Assembly: GCA_003023485.1 (NCBI GenBank)
Contig: PXSG01000112.1
Coordinates: 1-15,218 of the forward strand
Length of the DNA stretch: 15,218 nucleotides
Reading direction: 5' to 3'
Source of the DNA: Halobacteriales archaeon SW_10_68_16
GTDB lineage: Archaea; Halobacteriota; Halobacteria; Halobacteriales; Haloarculaceae
A program made the position numbers and the translations under genes. How positions within the stretch are numbered: position 1 is the stretch's first letter; each line of letters opens with the position of its first letter. Of this stretch, positions 6,036 to 13,350 are shown one piece after another. Below the pieces are notes generated by a model that saw only the letters and a list, made by a program, of their open reading frames with translations, was not told where the DNA came from and did no database searches.

Positions 6036-8660
6036 ATGACAGACATCCCAGACACCTACGACCCCGAGAGCGTCGAATCGGAGTGGCGCGACCGCTGGAA
6101 GGAGATGGACGTGTACAGCTACGAGGGAACGAAACCCAACTACGTCGTCGACACCCCGCCGCCCTACCCCACGGGGAACCTCCACATCGGGAACGCCCTG
6201 GGGTGGTGTTACATGGACTTCGCCGCCCGCTATCACCGCCTGCAGGGCGAGGCCGTCCTCTTCCCGCAGGGGTGGGACTGTCACGGCCTCCCCACGGAGG
6301 TGAAAGTCGAGGAAAAGCACGACATCCACCGGACGGACATCCCCCGCGAGGAGTTCCGCGAGCTGTGTATCGAGCACACCGAGGGGCAGATCGACGCGAT
6401 GCGCGAGACCATGCACACGCTTGGGTTCTCCCAGGACTGGGACCACGAGTACAAGACGATGGACCCGGAGTACTGGGGCGAGACCCAGCGGTCGTTCGTC
6501 CGGATGGCCGAGAACGACTACGTCTACCGCGACGAACACCCCGTCAACTGGTGTCCCCGGTGTGAGACGGCCATCGCCGACGCCGAGGTCGAGACCGCCG
6601 AGAGCGTCGACGGGACGCTGTACTACATCACGTTCCCGGGCGTGGGCAACGACGATATCGAGATCGCCACCACCCGTCCCGAACTGCTCGCGGCCTGCGT
6701 GGCGATGGCAATCGACCCCGACGACGAGCGCTACACCGACCGCGTGGGCGACACCCTCGAGGTACCCATCTTCGGCCAGGAGGTCGAACTCATCGCGGAC
6801 GAGGGCGTCGACAGCACGTTCGGGACCGGCGCGGTGATGATCTGTACCTTCGGGGACAAGCAGGACGTCGACTGGTGGGCCGAGTACGGCCTCGGGACGC
6901 GGATGGTCTTCACCGATGACGGCCGCCTGACCGACGCCGCCGGCGACTACGCCGGCCTCGACATCGACGAGGCCAAAGAGGCCATCGTCCAGGACCTCCA
7001 CCGGGAGGGGCACCTCAACCGCTCGGAGCCCACCGAACAGAACGTCGGCCAGTGCTGGCGGTGTGACACGCCCATCGAGATCCTCTCGCGCGAGCAGTGG
7101 TTCGTCGAGGTCCGCCAGGACGAGATCTTAGAGACCGCCCGAGACGTCGAGTGGATCCCCGCGCACATGTACGACCGCCTGGTCGAGTGGACCGAGGGGA
7201 TGGAGTGGGACTGGGTGGTCTCGCGCCAGCGCGAGTTCGCCACGCCCATCCCCGCGTGGTTCTGCGCCGAGTGCGGGCACACCCACGTCGCCGACGAGGA
7301 GGACCTCCCGGTCGTGCCCACCGACGAAGAGCCCGCGATCGGCGCGTGTCCCGAGTGTGGGGGCGAGGCCTGGGCAGGCGAGACCGACGTGATGGACACG
7401 TGGATGGATTCGTCGATCACGCCGCTGTGGGTCCAGGGCTGGCCCGACGCCGACTTCGAGCCGACGACGCTGCGCGAGCAGGGCCACGACATCATCCGCA
7501 CGTGGGCCTTCTACACCATCCTCCGGGTGACCGCCCTGGAGGAGGAAATCCCCTGGGAGGACGCCCTCATCAACGGGATGGTCTTCGGCGAGGACGGCAA
7601 CAAGATGTCCAAGTCCCGCGGGAACTTCGTCCAGCCCGAGGAGGCCGTCGCGGAGTACTCGGCGGACGCGTTCCGGCAGGCGATGGCGCTTGGCGGCCAG
7701 CCCGGCAGCGACATCCAGTTCCAGTGGAAGGAGGTCAAATCGGCGAGTCGCTTCTCGACGAAGGTCTGGAACATCACCCGCTTTGCCGCCCAGCATCTCG
7801 ACGAGGAGCGCGAGCCCCTGGCCGAACCGGCCTACCGGGACGTCGACCGGTGGATCCTCTCGCGGTGTTCGCGGGTCGCTCGCGAAGTCCAGGGTCACAT
7901 GGACGAGTACCGCTTCGACGCCGCACTCCGGGAGCTACGGGAGTTCGTCTGGGGCGACCTGGCCGACGACTACCTCGAACTCATCAAGGGCCGCCTCTAC
8001 GAGGGACGGCCCGGCGAGCGCGACGCCGCGCGGCAGGCCCTCTCGACGGCGGTATCGGCCTCGCTGCGGATGCTCTCGCCGTTCGCGCCGTTCCTGACCG
8101 AGGAGGCCTGGCACGCACTCCCCGGCACGGAGGGCAGCGTCCACGCGGCCGACTGGCCCGACGTGGAGATGGACGACGAGGACGCCGAGGTGGCCGGCGC
8201 GCTCGTCGCCGACGTCGCCTCGACGGTCCGGGGCTGGAAGTCCGAGGAAGGGCTGGCGCTGAACGCCGAACTCTCGAAGGTGGAGGTCTACCCCGACGAG
8301 ACCCCCGACCGGGCCGTCGACACCTACGACCTCTCCGAGGCGGTCAACGCGCCGGTCCACGTCCGGACGGGCGTGCCCAACGTCGAACTCGTTCCCGTCG
8401 AGGTCGAACCCGACCACGCCACCATCGGGCCGGAGTTCCGCGACCAGGCCGGCGAGGTCATCGGTGCCCTCGAATCGATGGACCCCGAGGAGGTCAAACG
8501 ACAGAAACAGTACGAGGACGAGATCGAGGTTGACCTCGGGAGCGAGGTTGCGGTCATCCCGGGCGAGGCCGTCGACCTCCGCGAGGAACACCGTGCCGAG
8601 TCCGGTGAGGAGGTGGCCGTCCTCGACGGCGAGCACGCGACTGTCCTCGTCTACCCCTGA
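6036..8660 (+). CDS. valS: Valyl-tRNA synthetase
   Basis: ValRS charges tRNA-Val with valine. The 874-residue length is usual for haloarchaeal enzymes. The class I signatures are HIGN (50-53, in [10 protein letters not shown]) and KMSKS (523-527). The editing (CP1) domain lies between them. Cys pairs suggest zinc-binding knuckles: CPRC (173-176), CWRC (340-343), CAEC (410-413) and CPEC (438-441). The C-terminal half holds the helical anticodon-binding domain, including the segment near DVDRWILSR, and it ends in an acidic region with a short Glu/Lys-rich helix. The start ATG is preceded by GGAGTGAG, a partial Shine-Dalgarno match, so unlike many haloarchaeal genes it is probably translated from a leadered mRNA. 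It is a single gene; the 234-bp region after it separates it from rimI. Confidence 0.97.
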   Translation: MTDIPDTYDPESVESEWRDRWKEMDVYSYEGTKPNYVVDTPPPYPTGNLHIGNALGWCYMDFAARYHRLQGEAVLFPQGWDCHGLPTEVKVEEKHDIHRTDIPREEFRELCIEHTEGQIDAMRETMHTLGFSQDWDHEYKTMDPEYWGETQRSFVRMAENDYVYRDEHPVNWCPRCETAIADAEVETAESVDGTLYYITFPGVGNDDIEIATTRPELLAACVAMAIDPDDERYTDRVGDTLEVPIFGQEVELIADEGVDSTFGTGAVMICTFGDKQDVDWWAEYGLGTRMVFTDDGRLTDAAGDYAGLDIDEAKEAIVQDLHREGHLNRSEPTEQNVGQCWRCDTPIEILSREQWFVEVRQDEILETARDVEWIPAHMYDRLVEWTEGMEWDWVVSRQREFATPIPAWFCAECGHTHVADEEDLPVVPTDEEPAIGACPECGGEAWAGETDVMDTWMDSSITPLWVQGWPDADFEPTTLREQGHDIIRTWAFYTILRVTALEEEIPWEDALINGMVFGEDGNKMSKSRGNFVQPEEAVAEYSADAFRQAMALGGQPGSDIQFQWKEVKSASRFSTKVWNITRFAAQHLDEEREPLAEPAYRDVDRWILSRCSRVAREVQGHMDEYRFDAALRELREFVWGDLADDYLELIKGRLYEGRPGERDAARQALSTAVSASLRMLSPFAPFLTEEAWHALPGTEGSVHAADWPDVEMDDEDAEVAGALVADVASTVRGWKSEEGLALNAELSKVEVYPDETPDRAVDTYDLSEAVNAPVHVRTGVPNVELVPVEVEPDHATIGPEFRDQAGEVIGALESMDPEEVKRQKQYEDEIEVDLGSEVAVIPGEAVDLREEHRAESGEEVAVLDGEHATVLVYP

Positions 8661-8894
8661 CGCTCCGTTCTCCCGTCGTCGTTGCTGTCAGCCGTGGGTA
8701 AGGACTGTTCTGGCAAGCAAGACGGGCGGGGACTGGCAGTCGCTCCGGGGAGTATAAGGGGGGTGGGGGATGTGGGGGGTGGCACCCAAAACGGGTGCAT
8801 TTTCAGTTTCGAGGTTGATAAATAAGAAGCTTGTGGTTCGCTCGGTGCGCGAACTGCCAGCATCCCTTTGTAGGTCGACGCGCTAGCGGCGTGT
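8661..8894. other. Non-coding region between valS and rimI
   Basis: No convincing gene was seen. The stretch holds a TATA-like AGTATAAG at 8751-8758, a G-rich run (8757-8780), the hairpin listed at 8782-8798, an AT-rich GATAAATAAG at 8817-8826, and a second inverted repeat at 8836-8854 (GTTCGC, 7-nt loop, GCGAAC). CCTTTGTAG at 8868-8876 could be a weak TATA element for a leaderless rimI transcript. The region may hold the valS terminator, the rimI promoter and possibly a small RNA. Confidence 0.45.
8782..8803 (+). terminator. Hairpin followed by T-rich tail, candidate terminator
   Basis: GCACCC, loop AAAAC, GGGTGC form a perfect 6-bp stem, followed directly by ATTTTCAGTTTC. This is the shape of an intrinsic terminator, 120 bp after the valS stop. 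Archaeal terminators mainly need the T tract, so the stem may serve another role, for example as an operator or the 5' end of a small RNA starting from the TATA-like element at 8751. Confidence 0.35.
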
Positions 8895-9362
8895 GTGACC
8901 ACCGTCGTGCCGCCGGCGGAGGGACCGCGCGTCCGCCAGGCCGAGCGTGCGGACCTGCTGGCGGTCCACCGCATCGAGCAGTCGGCGTTCCCACAGCCCT
9001 GGCCCTTCGGCGCTTTCGAGCAGTACCTCGGCGAGCCGGGCTTTCTGGTCGCCGAGGCGGCCGGCGAGGCGGTCGTGGGGTACGTCGTCGCCGACACCGT
9101 GCCCAACCACGGCCGCCCGCTCGGACACGTCAAGGACATCGCCGTCCGCGAGGACTACCGCGGCGAGGGGATGGGCTCGCGGTTGCTCGAACGCGCGCTG
9201 GGGGTGCTGGACGCCCAGAGAGTGCGGTCGGTCAAACTCGAAGTCCGCGAGAACAACGATCGCGCACAGGCGCTGTACTGCCGGTTCGGGTTCGTCCACC
9301 GGCGGACGGTACCCCGCTACTACAGCGACGGCGAGGATGCGCTCGTGTTCGTCCGCGATTGA
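8895..9362 (+). CDS. rimI: N-terminal protein acetyltransferase, GNAT family (RimI-like)
   Basis: RimI-type GNAT enzymes transfer acetyl from acetyl-CoA to protein N-termini; archaeal members act broadly on nascent proteins. The protein has 155 residues, the family norm. The acetyl-CoA binding motif A is VKDIAVREDYRGEGMG, with R89, G92 and G94 forming the RxxGxG loop. ENNDRAQALYCRFGF (120-134) and the PRYYSDGEDALVF tail (140-152) are typical RimI hallmarks (Asn, Leu-Tyr, Gly-Phe, Tyr-Tyr). The GTG at 8895 gives MTTVVPP and leaves the first strand intact; no nearer Shine-Dalgarno was found, consistent with a leaderless message. It starts a plus-strand run with DUF5810, DUF5809, a membrane protein and a Nudix gene. 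Confidence 0.9.
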   Translation: MTTVVPPAEGPRVRQAERADLLAVHRIEQSAFPQPWPFGAFEQYLGEPGFLVAEAAGEAVVGYVVADTVPNHGRPLGHVKDIAVREDYRGEGMGSRLLERALGVLDAQRVRSVKLEVRENNDRAQALYCRFGFVHRRTVPRYYSDGEDALVFVRD

Positions 9363-9402
9363 CCGTCGACAGTTCCTTTGCTGGACGCGCCGTTGGACGA
9401 CC

Positions 9403-9662
9403 ATGGGTTATGCCTGTCCAGTCTGTGACCACCCGCAGGCGGACGCCAGGTCTTCGAGGACACGACGCCGGACCGGGAGAGCGACCCGCGACTCGACGCC
9501 GCCCGCTCGCGGGCCGCCGAGGGTGCCTTCGAGGACGACGCCGCGGACGTCCTAGAGGAGGCACGCGAGTTGACCCGCAAGCGTCGCGAGAACGCCACCG
9601 ACGCGGGGAGCGGGGACGAGGGTGAGAACGAGGACGCGCCGGCCGAGTCCGAAACCGAGTAG
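9403..9662 (+). pseudogene. Broken DUF5810-type zinc-finger gene (internal deletion with frameshift)
   Basis: The start ATG at 9403 encodes MGYACPVCDHPQADA, a CxxC zinc-knuckle N-terminus I recall from the haloarchaeal DUF5810 family. In that frame the sequence then turns Arg/Pro-rich and stops at about 9555. From 9447 another frame reads QVFEDTTPDRESDPRLDAAR and continues as a normal acidic haloarchaeal protein through VLEEARELTRKRREN to the TAG at 9660-9662. That second part has no ATG or GTG start. In relatives, as I recall, about 45-60 residues with His and Trp (of the type HLANHLAFTA) lie between these two parts. So a segment was lost near 9444-9449 and the frame was shifted. The family often sits beside DUF5809, as here. 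A sequencing or assembly deletion is the alternative. Confidence 0.7.
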
Positions 9663-9686
9663 TCCCGTCCGGCCCACTCCTCGGGT

Positions 9687-10100
9687 ATGGAGACAGCGGG
9701 GACGTTCCTGCCGGAGACGGCCGCCGAGGCCCGCGAGCGCTACGAGGACTGTGGGCCGACCGCCCAGGTGGTCGTCAGGGAAGTCGCGAAGGCGATGGAC
9801 TTCGACGCCGAGGAGTACGGCCGCCGGGTCACCGGCGAGGTGGTCGAGACGGCCCGGGAGGCCATCTTCGCCGCGACGCTTGCGATCCGGGTCGGCACGC
9901 GCAAGGAATACGAGGATTGGCGTGCCGGGGCCGACCACGACGTCCACGAGGTGGGCAGCGAGCACGTCGACAACGTCGTCTGGCACGCCCCGCCCTTCGC
10001 CGAGGAGGCGGTCGCGGCCACCTTCCAGGACGAGCGCCGGGCCGCGGTCGAGACCCTCCGCCGGCAGGCCCTCGGGCGCATCTACAGCGAGGTGGTCTGA
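9687..10100 (+). CDS. DUF5809 family protein, unknown function
   Basis: The 137-residue protein begins METAGTFLPETAAEARERYE and matches what I recall of haloarchaeal DUF5809. It is soluble and mostly helical. It contains GPTAQVVVREVAKAMDF (about 24-40) and a conserved-looking WHAPPFAEEAV segment (about 95-105). No catalytic motif is evident. It follows the broken DUF5810 gene by 24 bp and directly abuts the next gene. In haloarchaea these two families are usually neighbours, so they probably act together; with DUF5810 damaged here, any shared role may be lost or taken over. Confidence 0.78.
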   Translation: METAGTFLPETAAEARERYEDCGPTAQVVVREVAKAMDFDAEEYGRRVTGEVVETAREAIFAATLAIRVGTRKEYEDWRAGADHDVHEVGSEHVDNVVWHAPPFAEEAVAATFQDERRAAVETLRRQALGRIYSEVV

Positions 10101-10523
10101 GTGCGTCCCCGGACGCGCAACCTCGTTTTGGGCATCCTCGGCGTTCTCGTCGTCCTGCTCGCACTCGGGGCCGTGCCCGGCCTCCTCAAGAGCGGCGACC
10201 CGTACTACGTGACCGCGACCGCGGTCGACGAGAGCACGCCTCCCGGCGAGAACCGGACCGCAGTGGCCGTCGACGACCTCCCCGCGGACCGGTACCCCTA
10301 CACGACGGCCGCGCTGGCCGCCGCTACGGGGGATGCGCCGGGCCGCTCGGACCCCTACTGGCGGGGCCCGGTCGGCCTCAAGGAGGCCTTTACCCACTCG
10401 CCGTTCGACGAACTCGCCTCCCTCCAGCAACGGGAACCGGACGCGGCCGACGGTGACGCGGTCTACGTCCGGGACAACGAAAGCCTGTACCGGCTGGCGG
10501 TCACACGGGAAGACGATGACTGA
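10101..10523 (+). CDS. Membrane-anchored protein of unknown function
   Basis: The GTG start at 10101 follows the DUF5809 stop codon with no gap, which implies translational coupling. The 140-residue product has a basic N-terminus (MRPRTRN), one hydrophobic helix (about 8-29, LVLGILGVLVVLLALGAVPGLL) and an extracytoplasmic domain. That domain has YYVTATAVDE (about 35-44), a YPYTTAALAAA segment and a C-terminal VYVRDNESLYRLAV strand. No lipobox Cys is present, so it is probably an uncleaved anchor rather than a lipoprotein. I do not recognise a function. It overlaps the Nudix gene by 8 bp, so the two are translated from one message. Confidence 0.75.
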   Translation: MRPRTRNLVLGILGVLVVLLALGAVPGLLKSGDPYYVTATAVDESTPPGENRTAVAVDDLPADRYPYTTAALAAATGDAPGRSDPYWRGPVGLKEAFTHSPFDELASLQQREPDAADGDAVYVRDNESLYRLAVTREDDD

Positions 10524-11049
10524 CCACGACTGGCCGGTCCTCGAATCGCGCGTCGAGTACGACACCGGCTGGTACGAGGGCGGCTACGACCGCGTCGAAC
10601 AGCCCGACGGCACCGAGAAGAAGTACTACTGGGCCGCACTCGACCCGGCGGTGATCGTGGTCGCGGTGGCCGGCGACGAACTGGTGATGGTCGACCAGTA
10701 CCGGCCCGCCATCCGCGAACAACACCTCGAACTCCCCGCGGGCATCGTCGAGGACGGCGAATCGTTCACGACGGCGGGCGCGCGCGAACTCCGCGAGGAG
10801 ACCGGCTTCGACCCCGCCGGCGTTTCGCTGCTTGAGGATTTTTGGGTCGCTACCGGCGTCCTCCGGCACCGCCGGGCCATCGTCTTCGCCGAGGGGCTCG
10901 AACCGGTCGGCGTCGACCGCGACGACGACGAATTCCTCTCGGTCACGACGGTCCCGGTCGCGGACGCCCTCGAAATCGCCCGCCGGCCGCCCGCACACGA
11001 CGCCACCATCGAGGGCGTCCTCCTCGCACAGGCCGAGGGCCTGCTGTAG
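10516..11049 (+). CDS. Nudix hydrolase, ADP-ribose pyrophosphatase-like
   Basis: Nudix enzymes split nucleoside diphosphates linked to another group; this form resembles ADP-ribose/NDP-sugar pyrophosphatases. The 177-residue protein has a complete Nudix box, starting at G76 (GIVEDGE), with RELREETGF at 90-98 supplying the metal-binding Glu residues (E91, E94, E95). Before the box are the MVDQYRPA strand and HLELPAG (about 70-76), both typical of the ADPRase subfamily (QYR, E-PAG). The ATG at 10516 overlaps the previous gene by 8 bp. A substrate cannot be set from sequence. It ends the rimI-to-Nudix gene run and is followed by a pyrimidine-rich tract. Confidence 0.88.
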   Translation: MTDHDWPVLESRVEYDTGWYEGGYDRVEQPDGTEKKYYWAALDPAVIVVAVAGDELVMVDQYRPAIREQHLELPAGIVEDGESFTTAGARELREETGFDPAGVSLLEDFWVATGVLRHRRAIVFAEGLEPVGVDRDDDEFLSVTTVPVADALEIARRPPAHDATIEGVLLAQAEGLL

Positions 11050-11110
11050 CGACTTCTCTTCTCCCCTGCGTTCCGCTTTTCCTCCATCCCACCTCTCCCC
11101 CATTCCGCCC
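11050..11110 (+). terminator. Pyrimidine-rich tract after the Nudix gene
   Basis: This stretch is almost all C and T, with short T runs (CTTCTCTTCTCC, CGCTTTTCCTCC). Archaeal RNA polymerase stops at T-rich tracts, so it may end the upstream gene run. No stem is obvious. Confidence 0.3.
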
Positions 11111-11111
11111 G

Positions 11112-11128
11112 GTACAAGCGGCTTGTAC
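11112..11128. promoter_or_regulatory. Perfect inverted repeat upstream of thi4, candidate operator
   Basis: GTACAAG, spacer CGG, CTTGTAC form a perfect 7-bp-arm inverted repeat. It ends about 14 bp upstream of the putative BRE/TATA of thi4. Size and position fit the site of a dimeric helix-turn-helix regulator. A thiamine-responsive ThiR-type factor is a reasonable guess, but no regulator gene is in the window. Confidence 0.5.
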
Positions 11129-11141
11129 AGACCAGTTATAA

Positions 11142-11154
11142 CGAAACTGATATG
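11142..11154 (+). promoter_or_regulatory. Putative thi4 promoter (BRE/TATA)
   Basis: CGAAAC then TGATATG gives a BRE/TATA-like pair whose centre lies about 29 nt upstream of the thi4 ATG, suggesting a leaderless or nearly leaderless message. A competing element, GTTATAACG at 11135-11143, would start transcription about 15 nt before the ATG. ACCACC (11155-11160) and GGTGGT (11175-11180) form a further 6-bp inverted repeat between the promoter and the start codon. Confidence 0.45.
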
Positions 11155-11180
11155 ACCACCCGGTCCTAACACTCGGTGGT

Positions 11181-12116
11181 ATGAGCCAGGACAGCTTCGA
11201 CCAGTTCAGCGAGGTCGGCGAAGCGGACGTGACGCGCGCCATCGGCCAGGAGTGGACGGAGGAGTTCATGGACTTTTCCGATTCGGACGTCATCATCGTC
11301 GGCGGCGGCCCGTCGGGGTTGATGGCCGGCAAGGAACTCGCAGAGCGTGGCGTGAAGACGATGATCGTCGAGAAGAACAACTACCTCGGCGGGGGCTTCT
11401 GGCTGGGTGGCTTCCTGATGAACAAGGTGACCGTCCGCGACCCCGCCCAGCAGGTGCTGGAGGACCTCGAGGTCTCCCACAAGCGCGCCCAGGACAGCGA
11501 GGGGCTGTACGTCGCCAACGGCCCGGAGGCGTGTTCCGGGCTCATCAAGGCCGCGTGTGACGCCGGCGCGAAGATCCAGAACATGACTGAGTTCACGGAC
11601 ATCGTCATCCGCGAGGACCACCGCGTGGGCGGCATCGTGATGAACTGGACGCCGGTCCACGCGCTGCCCCGGGAGATCACCTGCGTCGACCCCATCGCCG
11701 TCGAGGGCGACCTCGTGATCGACGCCTCCGGCCACGACGCCGTCGCCGTGACGAAACTCCACGAGCGCGGGGTGCTGGACGCGCCGGGTATCGGTCACGC
11801 CAAGGAGCACAACACCGGCATGGACGGGACCGACTCCGACCAGTACGGCGCGCCGGGTCACGACTCGCCGGGCCACGACTCGATGTGGGTCGGCAAGAGT
11901 GAAGATGCCGTCGTCGAGCACACCGGCCTCGCCCACGACGGCCTCGTCGTGACGGGCATGGCCACCGCGACGACCTACGGCCTCCCGCGGATGGGGCCGA
12001 CCTTCGGCGCGATGTTGCTGTCGGGCAAGCGCGCCGCCCAGGAAGCCATCGACGAACTCGGGGTCGAGGCCGACGACGTCGAGATGACCACGCGGGCCTC
12101 GCCCGCCGACGACTGA
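11181..12116 (+). CDS. thi4: Thiamine thiazole synthase Thi4 (Cys-type)
   Basis: Thi4 builds the thiazole moiety of thiamine from NAD, glycine and a sulfur source. The 311-residue length fits archaeal/eukaryotic Thi4. A dinucleotide-binding motif [21 protein letters not shown] is near residues 37-57, followed by [15 protein letters not shown]. The key Cys is Cys168 (in PREITCVDP), aligned with the active-site Cys of yeast Thi4 and of the Haloferax volcanii homologue (Cys165, known to be essential). Sulfide-using archaeal forms have His there, so this is the Cys type, which may donate its own sulfur. The C-terminal [23 protein letters not shown] segment is also conserved. It is a single gene with a candidate operator upstream. 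Its stop codon abuts that of the convergent toxin gene with no gap. Confidence 0.95.
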   Translation: MSQDSFDQFSEVGEADVTRAIGQEWTEEFMDFSDSDVIIVGGGPSGLMAGKELAERGVKTMIVEKNNYLGGGFWLGGFLMNKVTVRDPAQQVLEDLEVSHKRAQDSEGLYVANGPEACSGLIKAACDAGAKIQNMTEFTDIVIREDHRVGGIVMNWTPVHALPREITCVDPIAVEGDLVIDASGHDAVAVTKLHERGVLDAPGIGHAKEHNTGMDGTDSDQYGAPGHDSPGHDSMWVGKSEDAVVEHTGLAHDGLVVTGMATATTYGLPRMGPTFGAMLLSGKRAAQEAIDELGVEADDVEMTTRASPADD

Positions 12117-12551
12117 TCACCGCGGATCGTACGGGTTCGTCGTGGTTTCGAGACGGGAGACGTCGTCGAAACCGTCGAAATCGTCGTCGAGCGCGTAGAG
12201 GTAGCGGATTTCTTCGGCCTGTGCGTATACGACGAGACACGCATCGACGAACGAGAGGCGGCGACGCTCCCTGAACAGCGACTTTCCGGCTGCGAAGGTA
12301 TTGGCGTCGAGTGACTCGACGTGAAACCGGGTGTTCCCCTCGATCCGATCCAGAAAGTCGACGGCTGCCTCGTGTCCCGCGTGAGTCGTGAGGCCGTTGA
12401 GCGTCTCACCGAGAATGTAGTCGAGCACGACAGTGTCCGGGAGTGATCCGTCGTCGATTCCCTGGAGAATGGGCAGTGCGTCAGCATGATTGCCATCCCG
12501 CCGGTAGGCCGCCGCGAAGAGAACTGTCGTATCTATCAGTGCCCGGGCCAT
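12117..12551 (-). CDS. vapC: VapC-like PIN-domain ribonuclease toxin
   Basis: PIN toxins cut RNA, often tRNA or rRNA loops, until bound by their antitoxin. The 144-residue protein has the acidic metal-binding set: Asp7 (ALIDTTVLF), Glu49 (ILGETLNGL), Asp103 (LSFVDACLV) and an Asp cluster at 122-124 (YALDDDFD). I chose the ATG at 12551 because the antitoxin TGA overlaps it (TGATG), a classic coupled arrangement; a GTG one codon earlier is less likely. All catalytic residues appear intact, so it should be active. Non-toxin PIN proteins exist, but the adjacent AbrB-type gene supports a toxin-antitoxin pair. The exact family name is inferred. Confidence 0.85.
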   Translation of the reverse strand: MARALIDTTVLFAAAYRRDGNHADALPILQGIDDGSLPDTVVLDYILGETLNGLTTHAGHEAAVDFLDRIEGNTRFHVESLDANTFAAGKSLFRERRRLSFVDACLVVYAQAEEIRYLYALDDDFDGFDDVSRLETTTNPYDPR

Positions 12552-12802
12552 CACTCGGTGTCGACGCCCCAGGCGTCGTGGTCAGCGGTCACGTCGGTCG
12601 TCGTCTCCCCGTCGTAACCGTCGAATTCCGCGAACGTTCCCCGCTCTCTCTGTACCACCTCGACACGGATGCTGCCGTCGTCCTCGACTCGCCAGCGGAG
12701 ATGGTCTCCGTCGTCGATCCCGAGTTCGTGACGGATCCGTGCGGGGATGTTCGCCTGGTTCCCCGAAACCTTGCTCTCGGCGTCGATGTGGTCGCTGCTC
12801 AC
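12551..12802 (-). CDS. AbrB/MazE-type antitoxin, partner of the PIN toxin
   Basis: The 83-residue protein has an N-terminal swapped-hairpin AbrB domain: ESKVSGNQANIPARIRHELG at 9-28, then IDDGDHLRWRV (29-39). IPARIR and the GD turn are the family hallmarks. The C-terminal part (about 52-83, RGTFAEFDGYDGETT onward) is acidic and probably disordered, which fits a toxin-binding tail. The GTG at 12802 was chosen because a TATA-like ATTTTTA lies 27 nt upstream; upstream in-frame codons are rich in Arg/Glu shadow sequence. Its stop overlaps the toxin start by one base. Such antitoxins usually repress their own promoter, and the palindrome at 12835-12852 is a likely site. Confidence 0.83.
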   Translation of the reverse strand: MSSDHIDAESKVSGNQANIPARIRHELGIDDGDHLRWRVEDDGSIRVEVVQRERGTFAEFDGYDGETTTDVTADHDAWGVDTE

Positions 12803-12826
12803 GTCCGAACCTCGGCTCTCCACCCG

Positions 12827-12833
12827 TAAAAAT
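12827..12833 (-). promoter_or_regulatory. TATA box of the toxin-antitoxin operon
   Basis: The minus strand reads ATTTTTA, centred about 28 nt before the antitoxin GTG, which implies a leaderless transcript. The palindrome begins one base upstream of it and covers where the BRE would be. Confidence 0.5.
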
Positions 12834-12834
12834 C

Positions 12835-12852
12835 TAGTGTGCCGGCACACTA
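12835..12852. promoter_or_regulatory. 18-bp perfect palindrome between the toxin-antitoxin pair and the EamA gene
   Basis: TAGTGTGCCGGCACACTA is fully self-complementary. It directly abuts the TATA element of the antitoxin and lies about 18 bp upstream of a TATA-like element for the divergent EamA gene. An autoregulatory operator for the AbrB-type antitoxin is the simplest reading, and it may also affect the divergent gene. Confidence 0.6.
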
Positions 12853-12870
12853 CTCTCACATCACCAGCGC

Positions 12871-12876
12871 TATTTG
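12871..12876 (+). promoter_or_regulatory. TATA-like element of the EamA/DMT gene
   Basis: TATTTG is centred about 26 nt upstream of the ATG at 12899, consistent with a leaderless message. The match to consensus is modest. Confidence 0.4.
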
Positions 12877-12898
12877 CCCGCGCCACACCCGTTAGCGC

Positions 12899-13315
12899 AT
12901 GCACTACATCCTCTGGGCGGTGCTGGCGCTTCTGGCGTACTCGCTGGTGCCGCCGCTCTCGAAACTCGCGGCCCAACAGTTGCCGATCATGTTCGTCGCG
13001 CTCGTCGCGAACGCCACCATCACGGCCGTCAACCTCGCGGTCGTCGTCTACCTCGACGAGGGGTCCGTGGCCTCGCTGTCGACGACACACGGCCTCTACG
13101 CGCTCGCGGCCGGCGCCTTCCTCACCGTCGGCGTGCTGTCGTACTTCCACTCGCTGTCGATCGGCCCCGTCAGCGTCGTGACCCCCATCTTCGGGCTCTT
13201 TCTGGTCGGCAGCGCCGTCGTCGGCGTCGTCGCGCTCGAGGAACCCCTCACGGCGCGCAAACTCGCAGGACTCGCGTGTGCCGCCCTCGCGGTCTACCTC
13301 ACCTCGACTGCCTGA
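12899..13315 (+). CDS. EamA/DMT-family membrane protein, single-domain (half) transporter
   Basis: The 138-residue protein has one EamA unit instead of the usual two. Its hydrophobic helices are at about 1-20 (HYILWAVLALLAYSLVPP), 29-51 (IMFVALVANATITAV), 64-84 (GLYALAAGAFLTVGVLSYF), 87-112 (GPVSVVTPIFGLFLVGSAVVGV) and 120-137. The Pro-rich SLVPPLSKLAA start, the AL..GPVSVV turn and the EEPLTARKLAG loop before the last helix are typical of EamA halves. Such small forms work as dimers, like EmrE-type proteins, and export metabolites; the substrate is unknown. It faces away from the toxin-antitoxin operon and converges on the PGF-CTERM gene, 35 bp apart. Confidence 0.85.
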   Translation: MHYILWAVLALLAYSLVPPLSKLAAQQLPIMFVALVANATITAVNLAVVVYLDEGSVASLSTTHGLYALAAGAFLTVGVLSYFHSLSIGPVSVVTPIFGLFLVGSAVVGVVALEEPLTARKLAGLACAALAVYLTSTA

Positions 13316-13350
13316 GGCCTCGCTCGGAGCGGACGCCCCACTCCTGTCGG

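Noticed and set aside
8831..8860. tRNA fragment in the valS-rimI gap (GGTTCGC hairpin)
   Set aside because: The loop and stem do not match a T-arm (no GTTCGANNC loop of 7 with a 5-bp stem), and no acceptor or anticodon arm pairs with it.
11060..11180. TPP riboswitch upstream of thi4
   Set aside because: The conserved CTGAGA and downstream helices of the TPP aptamer are not present, and the likely message is leaderless.
12117..12898. Toxin-antitoxin cassette as part of an integrated mobile element
   Set aside because: No integrase, transposase, tRNA target or flanking direct repeats were seen. The pair may have been acquired, but nothing in the window shows how.
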